From an uncultured Lactobacillus sp. (GTDB taxonomy: Bacteria > Bacillota > Bacilli > Lactobacillales > Lactobacillaceae), in NCBI GenBank assembly GCA_937916845.1, contig CALFSK010000067.1:124001-188000 (forward strand): a stretch of DNA of 64,000 bases, given 5' to 3'. The notes beneath the pieces are model-generated. The model was not told the DNA's origin, did no database searches, and worked only from the letters and a program-made list of their open reading frames with translations. Of the stretch, positions 1 through 8,900 are shown piece by piece. The position numbers were made by a program, and so were the translations under genes. Numbering within the stretch: the stretch's first letter is position 1; each line of letters opens with the position of its first letter.

Positions 1-1
1 T

Positions 2-1219
2 CAGGCGTACGCCGAACTCATGGATCAAGGCCGGTTACTATACGGCGTCGTAAGTGAATTAGCACGGGAACAGCAACGGGTAGAGCTCGTATTGTGGCGG
101 GTAGCCGATGCGCCTAGCCCAGTCGATGCGATGCGGACGCGTCAGCAAGTTGAGGATCATCAGCCAACGTTAGCGGCCATGCCATCGGACCTTGTCCGTT
201 CACCCTTGGGCGATGTCGTGATTACTTGTGATGGCCGGCCGTTGCATTATCAAACGGTCCCGTTAACACCGTGGCTAACGCCGGGAGATGAGTTAACCGT
301 GACGCGCCGTTATTTGCTCACACCGGATTGGTCACGGGTCGGTGATCAAAGCGTTGTGGCGTGTCAGACCACTAGTGGTGGGCAAGTCGTTCAACGCTGG
401 CAGTCTAAGCAGGAAAACGCACTCGTGTTAACCAATGCCGACAGCTTTTATGTCGTTGGGATGAGTGCGGCGGTCATGACTGGCTCGAATGATAATTTAA
501 CGGATGATGCGAGTGCCACGACCGCTTTTTACCGGGTCAATGACGTGTCAGCACACGCCCGGTTAGGCTTTGTGGTTAGTTGGACGGCGTTTGGCGATCC
601 CCGGGCGCAACCCGCTTTGCAAGCGGCGCTAACTTTTCCAGAACAGCCGGTTGTCCCGTATTTACCAGTGACTGCGAGCCAGAGTCACGCGACGTTTAAT
701 CAACAGGAATTGGCCGCTTTGCTGATTTCGGGATTGCCTAACCAACAAGGCAGTCAACTGTTAGAGCCCAGTGTTTCGGATCTGACCGTGGAAAAAATCC
801 GGGTAACGGTCGGCGATCAAGCCTACCACGCGTTGTCCGGCTATCAGCGCCGCGTCCAATTGTTACCGGGAAGTTTAGAAGCCGTGAATACGACGTTAGT
901 CCAGGCGTTAATTCACGCGGTTATTTACCACGAGATCGCGACGATGCACTATTTTGAGCCGACTGTCGGGATGGTGACCCAACCCATTTATCCAGTGCAA
1001 CTCTTTACAACCACGGCAAAGGATGACGACCAGACGATTGTTGGTTGTTTGGCTTTCTATAATTATGATACGTTTGAGATGCAACAGGTTCCGCTGTCGG
1101 CGATTGCAAACTTAGCCGTTATTGCAAATCCCGAGCATCCACAAACATCGACCATTCCTCAGAATCCAGATTGGCGGCAAATCTTTTTGCATAGCTGGAA
1201 CGACCAGGATTTAGACTGA
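2..1219 (+). CDS. Hypothetical protein, 5' end cut by window edge
   Basis: The frame is open from base 2. The first ATG (base 20) has no ribosome site, so the true start is probably before the window. The visible 405 residues are soluble-looking, acidic and glutamine-rich, with no signal peptide and no clear membrane segment. I recognise no family, and no catalytic motif stands out. The gene ends in ...SWNDQDLD and is followed 27 bases later by a strong hairpin terminator, so it is the last gene of its transcript. Codon use (many CGG, GCG, ACG) resembles the flanking chromosomal genes rather than the AT-richer cas genes. That it is a real gene is fairly sure; its function is unknown. Confidence 0.75.
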   Translation, partial: QAYAELMDQGRLLYGVVSELAREQQRVELVLWRVADAPSPVDAMRTRQQVEDHQPTLAAMPSDLVRSPLGDVVITCDGRPLHYQTVPLTPWLTPGDELTVTRRYLLTPDWSRVGDQSVVACQTTSGGQVVQRWQSKQENALVLTNADSFYVVGMSAAVMTGSNDNLTDDASATTAFYRVNDVSAHARLGFVVSWTAFGDPRAQPALQAALTFPEQPVVPYLPVTASQSHATFNQQELAALLISGLPNQQGSQLLEPSVSDLTVEKIRVTVGDQAYHALSGYQRRVQLLPGSLEAVNTTLVQALIHAVIYHEIATMHYFEPTVGMVTQPIYPVQLFTTTAKDDDQTIVGCLAFYNYDTFEMQQVPLSAIANLAVIANPEHPQTSTIPQNPDWRQIFLHSWNDQDLD

Positions 1220-1246
1220 TTAGTCAAGATTATCATTTTAAAAAAA

Positions 1247-1276
1247 GGGCTGCGAAAAAAATCGCAGTCCTTTTTG
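1247..1276. terminator. Bidirectional intrinsic terminator
   Basis: Stem GGGCTGCGA/TCGCAGTCC (one G-T pair) with an A-rich loop. A run of T follows it on the + strand and a run of A precedes it, so it can end both the unknown gene on the left and the convergent NUDIX gene on the right. Confidence 0.85.
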
Positions 1277-1306
1277 ATTGGCATTAAGGTATGCTCTCAC
1301 AGCGGC

Positions 1307-1762
1307 TTATTTTTCGAGGTAGTCGTGCGCGGCGGCTAACATGTCGGCTGTTTGCTGGTTAAGCAGTGGGGGCAAGTTATCAAAGTCAAAGTAATCTAAT
1401 TTAAGGGTTTCGTTGGTTGAGTGATCCAAGGCTTCGCCGCCGACCGGTTCAACGAGATACAGGGCGCTGATCGTTTGGGCAACATCGCCGTTAGGGTAAA
1501 CGGCTTCCCCACGATCAAAAATGCCAATTTGTTCGATGATGCGAACTTGAAAGCCACTATCTTCCTTGTATTCACGAACACAAGCTTCTGCGTAGGTTTC
1601 ACCGTATTCCAGATAGCCCCCGGGTAAACTCCAGTTGTGGGTGTCGGTTCGCAAGTTTAAGAGGACTTGTTGCTGGTCGTTGACTAAAATTCCCGCGGCA
1701 GTATTTAAAATAATTGGTTTATGACCAACGAGTGCGCGGATTTCCTGAATATAATTTGCCAA
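1307..1762 (-). CDS. NUDIX hydrolase
   Basis: Encodes 151 residues of a NUDIX-fold pyrophosphohydrolase. The box is recognisable as GGYLEYGETYAEACVREYKED, close to the family pattern G-x5-E-x7-R-E-x2-E-x-G with small deviations at its end (EYKEDSG). The substrate is not predictable; small NUDIX proteins of lactobacilli hydrolyse nucleotide derivatives. I chose the TTG start at 1762 because AAGGGAGTG lies 6 bases before it. The open frame runs 14 codons further upstream but has no ribosome site there. The gene is monocistronic, convergent with the gene on its left and sharing its terminator. Confidence 0.9.
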   Translation of the reverse strand: MANYIQEIRALVGHKPIILNTAAGILVNDQQQVLLNLRTDTHNWSLPGGYLEYGETYAEACVREYKEDSGFQVRIIEQIGIFDRGEAVYPNGDVAQTISALYLVEPVGGEALDHSTNETLKLDYFDFDNLPPLLNQQTADMLAAAHDYLEK

Positions 1763-1994
1763 AAGAAACACTCCCTTTGTAGTTGATAACTTAATTATAC
1801 GCAAAACAAGTTAGTTTTCCGTTTGAGTCGATGAAATTCTACTAATAGCGCTTAATTTAGCGTGGATATTAGTACAGACCCGGTTTATTAGTTGTAATCT
1901 AATTTGCGTCGTCGTTATTTTTTAGCTAAGATAAAGGCTATATACTATCAAAAATCGATAGGTCGTTCTTTGATTAATGAAAAGAGAGTAATGT

Positions 1995-3359
1995 ATGCAA
2001 AGAAAATTAAGTACGGGCCAGATGCAAATGATTGCATTAGGTGGCACGATCGGGGTCGGTCTCTTCATGGGATCGGGCTCGACCATCAAGTGGACCGGAC
2101 CGTCAGTTTTGATTGCCTACGTCGTTTCAGGGGCCTTTTTATACCTGATTATGCGGGCGTTAGGCGAGATGCTGTACGTGGATCCTAATACGGGTTCGTT
2201 CGCTAAGTTTGCTTCCGAATACATTCACCCAGTATTTGGTTTCCTCACGGCATGGAGCAACGTGTTCCAATTCGTCGTCGTTGGGATGAGTGAAATGATT
2301 GCGTTGGGCGGCTACTGTCGTTATTGGTGGCCGAACTTACCGGACTGGGTGCCGGGACTCATTGCAATCGTCTTCCTATGTGTGGCGAACCTTATCTCGG
2401 TGAAAATGTTTGGGACGCTTGAAACCTGGTTTTCACTGATTAAGGTGGTCACGATTATTTTGATGATCATCGCCGGTTTAGGGCTAATCCTATTTGGATT
2501 CGGCAATAATGGTCATCCAATTGGAATCAGTAATTTATGGTCGCACGGTGGGTTCTTCACCGGCGGGGTCAAAGGCTTTGTGTTTGCCCTGTCGATTGTG
2601 TTGGCGTCCTACCAAGGGATTGAGCTGATTGGGGTGACGGCGGGTGAAGCCGAAAACCCACAAAGTACCTTGGTTAAAGCGATTCGTTCGACGGTTGCCC
2701 GCATTTTGATCTTTTATGTCGGGGCCATCTTCGTCATCGTCAGCATTTATCCATGGGATCAGTTGAATCAAATCGGGTCGCCGTTTGTTCAGACGTTTGC
2801 CAAAATTGGGATTACCGCGGCCGCTTCAATTATTAACTTTGTCGTGATTACCGCGTCACTTTCGGGTACGAACTCCGGCATTTACAGCGCAAGTCGGATG
2901 ACGTATACGTTAGCGGAAAATCACCAACTGCCACGAAAAATGACGTTGTTGAATCGTCACGGGGTGCCATTTTACGCGGTCATCGCGATTTCTGCGGGGA
3001 TTCTGATTGGAATCGTGTTGAACGTGATTTTACCGCTATTCTTTAAGGATGCGAGTGAGATCTTCGTGATGGTTTACAGTTCCAGCGTGCTACCAGGAAT
3101 GGTGCCGTGGTTCGTGATTTTAGTCAGCCAGATCGAGTTCCGCAAGCAAAACGCAGATAAGATGGCGGGACATCCGTTTAAGATGCCGTTGTCACCCTAT
3201 TCGAACTACTTAACGTTGGCATTTTTAGCGTTAACGTTGATTTTCATGTTCATCAATCCGGAAACGCGTTATTCAATTTTGGTCGGGGTCGTCTTCCTAG
3301 CCATCATGACGTTGATTTATTTCCGTAAGTATCACGGTAAAACTGAAGAAGGACTTTAG
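1995..3359 (+). CDS. Amino acid permease, APC superfamily
   Basis: A 454-residue integral membrane protein with about 12 hydrophobic segments. The N-terminal signature GGTIGVGLFMGSG is the consensus of the amino acid transporter (AAT) branch of the APC superfamily, which imports amino acids with protons. The stretch SYQGIELIGVTAGEAENP (around residues 200-217) is the other conserved AAT block. The start at 1995 follows GAGAG by 6 bases. The specific substrate cannot be read from sequence; relatives carry proline, serine/alanine/glycine or basic amino acids. It is transcribed alone, with a divergent NUDIX gene upstream. Confidence 0.92.
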   Translation: MQRKLSTGQMQMIALGGTIGVGLFMGSGSTIKWTGPSVLIAYVVSGAFLYLIMRALGEMLYVDPNTGSFAKFASEYIHPVFGFLTAWSNVFQFVVVGMSEMIALGGYCRYWWPNLPDWVPGLIAIVFLCVANLISVKMFGTLETWFSLIKVVTIILMIIAGLGLILFGFGNNGHPIGISNLWSHGGFFTGGVKGFVFALSIVLASYQGIELIGVTAGEAENPQSTLVKAIRSTVARILIFYVGAIFVIVSIYPWDQLNQIGSPFVQTFAKIGITAAASIINFVVITASLSGTNSGIYSASRMTYTLAENHQLPRKMTLLNRHGVPFYAVIAISAGILIGIVLNVILPLFFKDASEIFVMVYSSSVLPGMVPWFVILVSQIEFRKQNADKMAGHPFKMPLSPYSNYLTLAFLALTLIFMFINPETRYSILVGVVFLAIMTLIYFRKYHGKTEEGL

Positions 3360-3450
3360 AGAAGGACTTGCCAGCGATGGTGAGTTCTTTTTGTTTTGGC
3401 TGGGTTTTGCGGTAAAATTAGTAAACTAAGTGAAAAGGCGGTGGCACGAG

Positions 3451-4110
3451 ATGGTCAAACAAGGACATTATGCAAAAGTCAGTCGACAAAAAAAGCAGCG
3501 GCAACTCAAACAGCGACACCAAGTCCATGAGCAACGGGCGTTGACGCCGGATGCAGTGGTGGAATTTTTGCAAGTCCGCTACCACCTAACCCGGGCCAAA
3601 CAGCAGCGACCAGTCGTGCGTAAAACGATGCAACGTTTCGTTGCTTTGTGGCTAACGGCAGCCCAGAAGGTCAGTCCTAATTGGTCGGTCAAGACGATCA
3701 CCACGCAGACGTTGCAGCAGTTTAACCGGCAGCTCCCGTGGCAGGGCTATGCCATGATCGATCAGTCAGTAATGGATTTTCAGAAGTTCCTCGTCAAAGA
3801 AGTGCCAGCGGTGCCGCTTGAACAGCGCTTGACGCTAGGTGACCCAGTGACGGAAGCAGACTGGAAAAAGCTCGTGACCACCCAGCTTGCCGTTAACGCA
3901 TTACTGGGGTTAGTCAATGATTTGTCGCAGATTACTGACGCACAGATCGCACAACTTCAAGCGGGATTAATGCACGACGACGGTACAATTGACTGGTCGC
4001 GCGCAGCTAATCTAGTTGCACCAGTAACGGTGGTTGCGCCGGATGCGGATACCGCAACTAAAACTTGGTATGAACAGTTAGAAAAATTAAGTCTTAAAGA
4101 TTTTGACTAA
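3451..4110 (+). CDS. Hypothetical protein with basic N-terminus
   Basis: A 219-residue predicted cytosolic protein. The first 35 residues are very rich in Lys, Arg and Gln (QKKQRQLKQRHQVHEQR), as in nucleic-acid-contacting tails; the rest is acidic and mostly helical in composition. No known domain is recognised. I prefer the ATG at 3451, which has AAGGCGG upstream, over the longer in-frame GTG at 3430, although the spacing (about 10) is slightly long. It lies 25 bases before the alpha/beta-hydrolase and may be co-transcribed with it. Function unknown. Confidence 0.75.
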   Translation: MVKQGHYAKVSRQKKQRQLKQRHQVHEQRALTPDAVVEFLQVRYHLTRAKQQRPVVRKTMQRFVALWLTAAQKVSPNWSVKTITTQTLQQFNRQLPWQGYAMIDQSVMDFQKFLVKEVPAVPLEQRLTLGDPVTEADWKKLVTTQLAVNALLGLVNDLSQITDAQIAQLQAGLMHDDGTIDWSRAANLVAPVTVVAPDADTATKTWYEQLEKLSLKDFD

Positions 4111-4135
4111 TTAGTCAAGAATGGAGTGACGCTGG

Positions 4136-4918
4136 ATGCAATTTTTGACGTCGGATCACGTCAGCTTAGATTACACGGATGAAGGAACTGGTCAAGCCGT
4201 TGTTATTTTAACGGGCTTTGGTGGTTCAAAGGATATTTGGTTAGCTCAAATTCCAGTCTTATTGCGGGCAGGTTACCGGGTCATCAATTTGGATGGCCGG
4301 TGCCAAGGCTTGTCAGAACATACGGCTAAGGGACTACGAATAAGTCGTCGCGCGGTTGATGCGCACGAGTTAATAACACATCTCAAGTTGGACCATCCGA
4401 TTTTACTAGGAAATTCAATGGGCGCATCAACGTGGTTTGCCTACTTATCACTGTATGGTGATGAAAATATCCGGGCCGTGATCGATGTTGACCAAACACC
4501 TAAGATGATTAATACGGTGAGCTGGCCCTATGGGTTTAAACAAGTTCAGTGGCGGGATTTCCCCGAATACTTCCAGTTGCCACTGGGCCGTTCAACGTAC
4601 AAGCACATTGACGACGCAACGTATGCGCGGGTTAAGGCAATTGAGACCCAGGCGCCGTTTGATAGTGCGTTGATGATTCCGTTACTCATTAACCACGCCT
4701 TTCAAGATTGGCGTGACGTGATCAAACAGCTTACCGTGCCGTTTTTGATTATTGCTGGTGAGCAGTCCCCGTACTTTGATTCAGACTTTGCGGCGGTCAC
4801 GGCTAAGATGGCACGCCATGGTCAGAGTCTTGTGATTCCTGAAGCGGGGCATATCGTGATGGCTGAACAGTCGGCTGCTTTTAATGAAGCGTTACAAACG
4901 TTTTTGAAAACGCTTTGA
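4136..4918 (+). CDS. Alpha/beta-hydrolase
   Basis: A 260-residue serine hydrolase of the alpha/beta fold. The oxyanion loop is LTGFGGSKDIW (about residues 25-35), the nucleophile elbow is GNSMGAS (Ser of G-x-S-x-G near residue 96), and the C-terminal AGHIVM supplies the catalytic His. There is no signal peptide, so it is intracellular. The substrate is unknown; relatives include esterases and C-C bond hydrolases. The ribosome site is GGAGTG, 7-8 bases before the ATG. It is followed 28 bases later by a second, unrelated hydrolase. Confidence 0.88.
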   Translation: MQFLTSDHVSLDYTDEGTGQAVVILTGFGGSKDIWLAQIPVLLRAGYRVINLDGRCQGLSEHTAKGLRISRRAVDAHELITHLKLDHPILLGNSMGASTWFAYLSLYGDENIRAVIDVDQTPKMINTVSWPYGFKQVQWRDFPEYFQLPLGRSTYKHIDDATYARVKAIETQAPFDSALMIPLLINHAFQDWRDVIKQLTVPFLIIAGEQSPYFDSDFAAVTAKMARHGQSLVIPEAGHIVMAEQSAAFNEALQTFLKTL

Positions 4919-4946
4919 TGTTTTAAATGAATGCTGAGGTGTTTAA

Positions 4947-5741
4947 ATGTCAATTCATAGTAACAACTTTTTCTCGAATACGTTACGGCGCTCAGTAACG
5001 GTGCAGGTCGTTTTACCCGAGCCATTGACGCCGGCGGGAACCGTGGCACCGGATTATTGCAGTGGTCGCCAAGCGTTACCGACACTGTGGTTGTTGCACG
5101 GGCTAGGGGGAGACGCCACGACCTGGCTGCGCGAAACGGCGATTGAACGGCTGGCGACCCAGTACCGGGTGGCCGTCGTGATGCCGCAAACGGAACGGGG
5201 CTTTTACACGGATATGGTGGCCGGACCGAAGTACTGGACGTTTATGACGACTGAATTGCCGGCGCGGATGCGCTACCTCTTCCCATTAAGTGACGATCCC
5301 CAGAAAAACGTCGTGGCGGGAAACTCGATGGGTGGCTACGGGGCACTACGCTGGGCGTTGACGTATCCGGAAAGGTTTGCGGCGGTGGCGGTGATGTCAC
5401 CGGTGACGGACATTGCCCGGTTTCGGACGGATCAGGCAGCCATTATGCCGGATATGGACATGGCATTTGATCCAAGTGAAATGACGGGCACTGCCAGCGA
5501 TGTTAACTGGTTACTGGAACAGCTAAAACCAGAACAGTCGCCGCTCCGCGTGTTGATGACGACGGGGAGTCAGGACATGTTGCGAGCCATGGATGAGGCG
5601 AGTCGGCCGCACTTTGAGGCCAAACTCGGTGACCGGTTCACTTGGCGCGAGTTACCCGGCCGCCACGATTGGCCCCTGTGGGTTGCACAGTTGCCCGCGG
5701 TGATGCATTGGTTGGTTAAGGGGACGTGGCGAGAAGTTTAA
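4947..5741 (+). CDS. Putative esterase, tributyrin esterase type
   Basis: A 264-residue alpha/beta-hydrolase of the esterase D/EstA family, which hydrolyses short-chain acyl esters. It shows HGLGGDATTWL (oxyanion region, near residue 50), the nucleophile motif GNSMGGYGALRW (Ser near residue 127) and a C-terminal GRHDWPLW carrying the catalytic His. LAB enzymes of this type (for example lactococcal EstA) are about 255-260 residues, so the length is normal. It is cytosolic. A GAGGTG ribosome site precedes the ATG. It is the last gene before a terminator that separates it from the cas operon. Confidence 0.88.
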   Translation: MSIHSNNFFSNTLRRSVTVQVVLPEPLTPAGTVAPDYCSGRQALPTLWLLHGLGGDATTWLRETAIERLATQYRVAVVMPQTERGFYTDMVAGPKYWTFMTTELPARMRYLFPLSDDPQKNVVAGNSMGGYGALRWALTYPERFAAVAVMSPVTDIARFRTDQAAIMPDMDMAFDPSEMTGTASDVNWLLEQLKPEQSPLRVLMTTGSQDMLRAMDEASRPHFEAKLGDRFTWRELPGRHDWPLWVAQLPAVMHWLVKGTWREV

Positions 5742-5771
5742 AATGCTTGAAAATAAGTATATTAGTTTGGA

Positions 5772-5810
5772 GGTCTACGGTGCGGTTTGTACTGTAGGTC
5801 TTTTTTTATT
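5772..5810 (+). terminator. Intrinsic terminator after esterase
   Basis: A 10-bp stem GGTCTACGGT/ACTGTAGGTC (three wobble pairs) with a 9-base loop, followed by TTTTTTTATTTTTT. It isolates the cas9 promoter from the upstream genes. Confidence 0.85.
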
Positions 5811-5838
5811 TTTTACTGCAGTAAAAGCGTGCTATAAA
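5811..5838 (+). promoter_or_regulatory. Candidate cas9 promoter with 16-bp palindrome
   Basis: A perfect palindrome TTTTACTGCAGTAAAA (5811-5826) sits immediately before a good -10, TATAAA (5833-5838). The region that should hold the -35 lies inside the palindrome and is a poor match (TTTACT at 15 bp), so activity or control by a bound protein is plausible. The transcript would have a 5' leader of about 125 bases before cas9. Confidence 0.4.
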
Positions 5839-5966
5839 AGGACACTTAACTATCTAAACCAGGAAGCGGTTACATCGCCTGCCAATACCACTTTTTGGGG
5901 TTGCAAATAATGAATAAGTTGTGCCATATTAAGGTTATAGTGCTTTTAAAATTGGAGGTAGTGATT

Positions 5967-8900
5967 ATGAAGGAACCGTATGGCATTGGCTTAGATATTG
6001 GGACTAGTTCCGTGGGATGGACTGTTGTTGATGACAAAGGTCACTTGAAAAAGGTAAAAGGCAAAACCGCGATTGGTGCTCGCTTATTCAGTGAAGGTGA
6101 AGCGGCGGCAGAACGGCGAGGATTTCGGACAACCCGTCGCCGGTTAAAGCGAAGGAAATGGCGTCTACGTTTGCTACGTGAGTTTTTCGATGAACCTATC
6201 AGTGAAATTGACGCGGATTTTTTTGCTCGCCGTAAATACGCGTCAGTTTCCCCGCGGGACCCTAAGTATAATGGGCAGGCTAAAACGCTATTTAATGATC
6301 GTACTGATAAGGAGTTTTATGAAAAATACCCAACAATTTATCATTTACGACATGCTTTAATGACTGAGAATCGGAAATTTGATTTGCGTGAGATTTACTT
6401 AGCGATGCACCATATTATTAAGAGCCGGGGAAATTTTTTAAGTGAGGGACCAGCTACTAACTATCAGTCTACTAATCTTGATTTGAAAACTGATTTTGAA
6501 CAGTTAAATAGTTTATGGTCACAGCTAGATGATAGTTTGGGATTAGCTATCACAACCGATGGAGAACAATTAAACAAGATTAAAGCTATTTTAGTCCGCA
6601 ATGACTTATCACGTAGCGACCAGCAAAAGCAAATTATACCATTACTTTACCGTGAAACAGAGAGTAATGGAGTAGCGAAAAATCGGCGAAAAGCTGTTGT
6701 TACGGAACTTGCTAAGGCTTTGGTTGGGAATAAAGCTAAGGTAAACGTCTTAACTCTTACTGAGATTGATGCTGAGGAGCAAAAAAATTGGTCCTTCGAT
6801 ATGGGAAATAGTCAAGATTCGATGCCCCTGATTGAAGATGGGTTGTCCTTGTCGGCACAGGACATTATGACAATTGTGATTAAGTTATATTCGGCAATCA
6901 ACTTATCGCAATTGATACCAGAAGGTAAGTCATTCTCAGAAAGTATGATTGATAAGTATAACCAACACGCTGCCGACTTAAAATTATTAAAAGCATACTT
7001 AAATACGCAAACTGATGTTGAAAGAAAGCACGCCATACGAGCAACGTATGACCACTATATTAGTGGCATTGCGGGTAAAGCTATGCCGCAGGAGAATTTT
7101 TATAAGGAACTAAATAAATTTGTTGAATCAGATAAATCAACTAACAGTAGCGCAGAAAAAATCTATCAGTCAATTCAAGCTGAAACGTATATGCCAAAGT
7201 TGCGCACAAAGCAAAACGGTGTAATCCCGTATCAAGTACAGCAAAATGAGTTAGATCAAATTATTAATCGTCAAAAGCAATACTATCCGTGGCTGGGAGA
7301 ATCGAACCCGGTTATGAAGCGACGGGGGAAATTCCCGTATAAGTTAGATGAATTGATTGGTTTTCGAATTCCTTACTATACTGGTCCTTTGGTCACACAG
7401 GAAAGTCAAAATACTCATAGTAATGCAAATTTTGCTTGGATGGTTCGTAAAGCAGATGGTCAAATTACACCGTGGAATTTTGACGAAAAAGTTGACCGTG
7501 AAGCTTCCGCAAACGCGTTTATTCAACGCATGCGCACAACGGATACTTACTTAGTTGGCGAGGATGTTTTACCATTACAAAGTCTCATTTATCAACGCTT
7601 TATGGTCTTAAATGAGCTTAACAAGATTAAGATAGACGGCGAATGGATTACGGTCAAGCAGAAGCAACGGCTGTATGAACAGGTGTTTAAGAAGCAAAAG
7701 CAAGTTAGTGTTAAACAAATCAAACGAAACCTAGTATGCGCGGGAGATTGTAAAGTTGAGCCCCAAATTACCGGACTAGCTGATCCTAAAAAGTTTAACA
7801 GTTCACTTTCCACATATTACGATCTGAATAAGATTGTCCCGGATGCATTGATGGATTCAAATAGACAAGGTGATATTGAAAAAATTATTTTGTGGTCGAC
7901 GGTCTTTGAGGACAAATCGATTTTTAAAGCTAAACTGGAGGAGCTTACCTGGTTGACAGAACAACAACGGGATAGATTGATTCACTTACGATATCGTGGA
8001 TGGGGCAGATTGTCAAAAAAGTTGTTGGTCACGTTCAAGGATGAAAATGGGCGTTCAATTCTGGACGCGTTGTGGGCAACTAACCATAATTTTATGGAAC
8101 TGCAGAGCCAAGAAGTAATTGCTAGACAAATTACAACGGCTAATGCGGCTGGTTTGAACGAAGCAGATATACAGGATACGATTAATGATTTGTATACTTC
8201 ACCACAAAACAAGAAAGCCATTCGTGAAGTGATGTTAGTGTTGGCAGATATTCAAAATGCGATGCATGGGCAGGCACCAAGCAAAGTGTACGTTGAAGCT
8301 GCTCGCGGTGGCGGGCAATCAGGACAGCGAACACAGACTCGCTCGCAACAAATTAAAAATGCTTATCAGACAACGGCAAAAGAAATTGTGAGTGAAACAG
8401 TTAAAGATGAATTCCAAAAAAGGTTTAAGACACACGAGCGTTTAACGGACTGGTTAGTACTATATTTTATGCAAAATGGTCGCGATCTCTATACTGGAAA
8501 AACAATTAATATTGACCGACCCAGCTTATATCAAATCGATCATATTTTGCCTCAATCATTAATCAAAGATGATTCGTTGGATAATCGGGTTTTGACTAGT
8601 GCTCCAATCAATGCTGAAAAGAACGATATTTTTGCAAGTGAAAAATTCGGTATGACAATGGGAAATGATTGGCGCCGATTGCATCAAGCGGGATTAATTT
8701 CTGGACGTAAGTTACGTAATTTAACGATGCGACGTGATGAGATTAGCAAATTTGCAGTTGGATTTGTTCATCGTCAATTAGTGGAAACGCGACAAGTTAT
8801 TAAGTTAATTACGGACTTGATTGACGCTAGTTATCCAGAAACAACAATTGTTTCTGTCAAAGCGAACCTGACACATCAGTTCAGAAGGACATTTAATTTT

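Noticed and set aside
5895..5966. 24 extra residues at the Cas9 N-terminus
   Set aside because: ATG 5967 has GGAGG at 8 bases and gives the RuvC Asp at position 10, as in other II-A Cas9 proteins.
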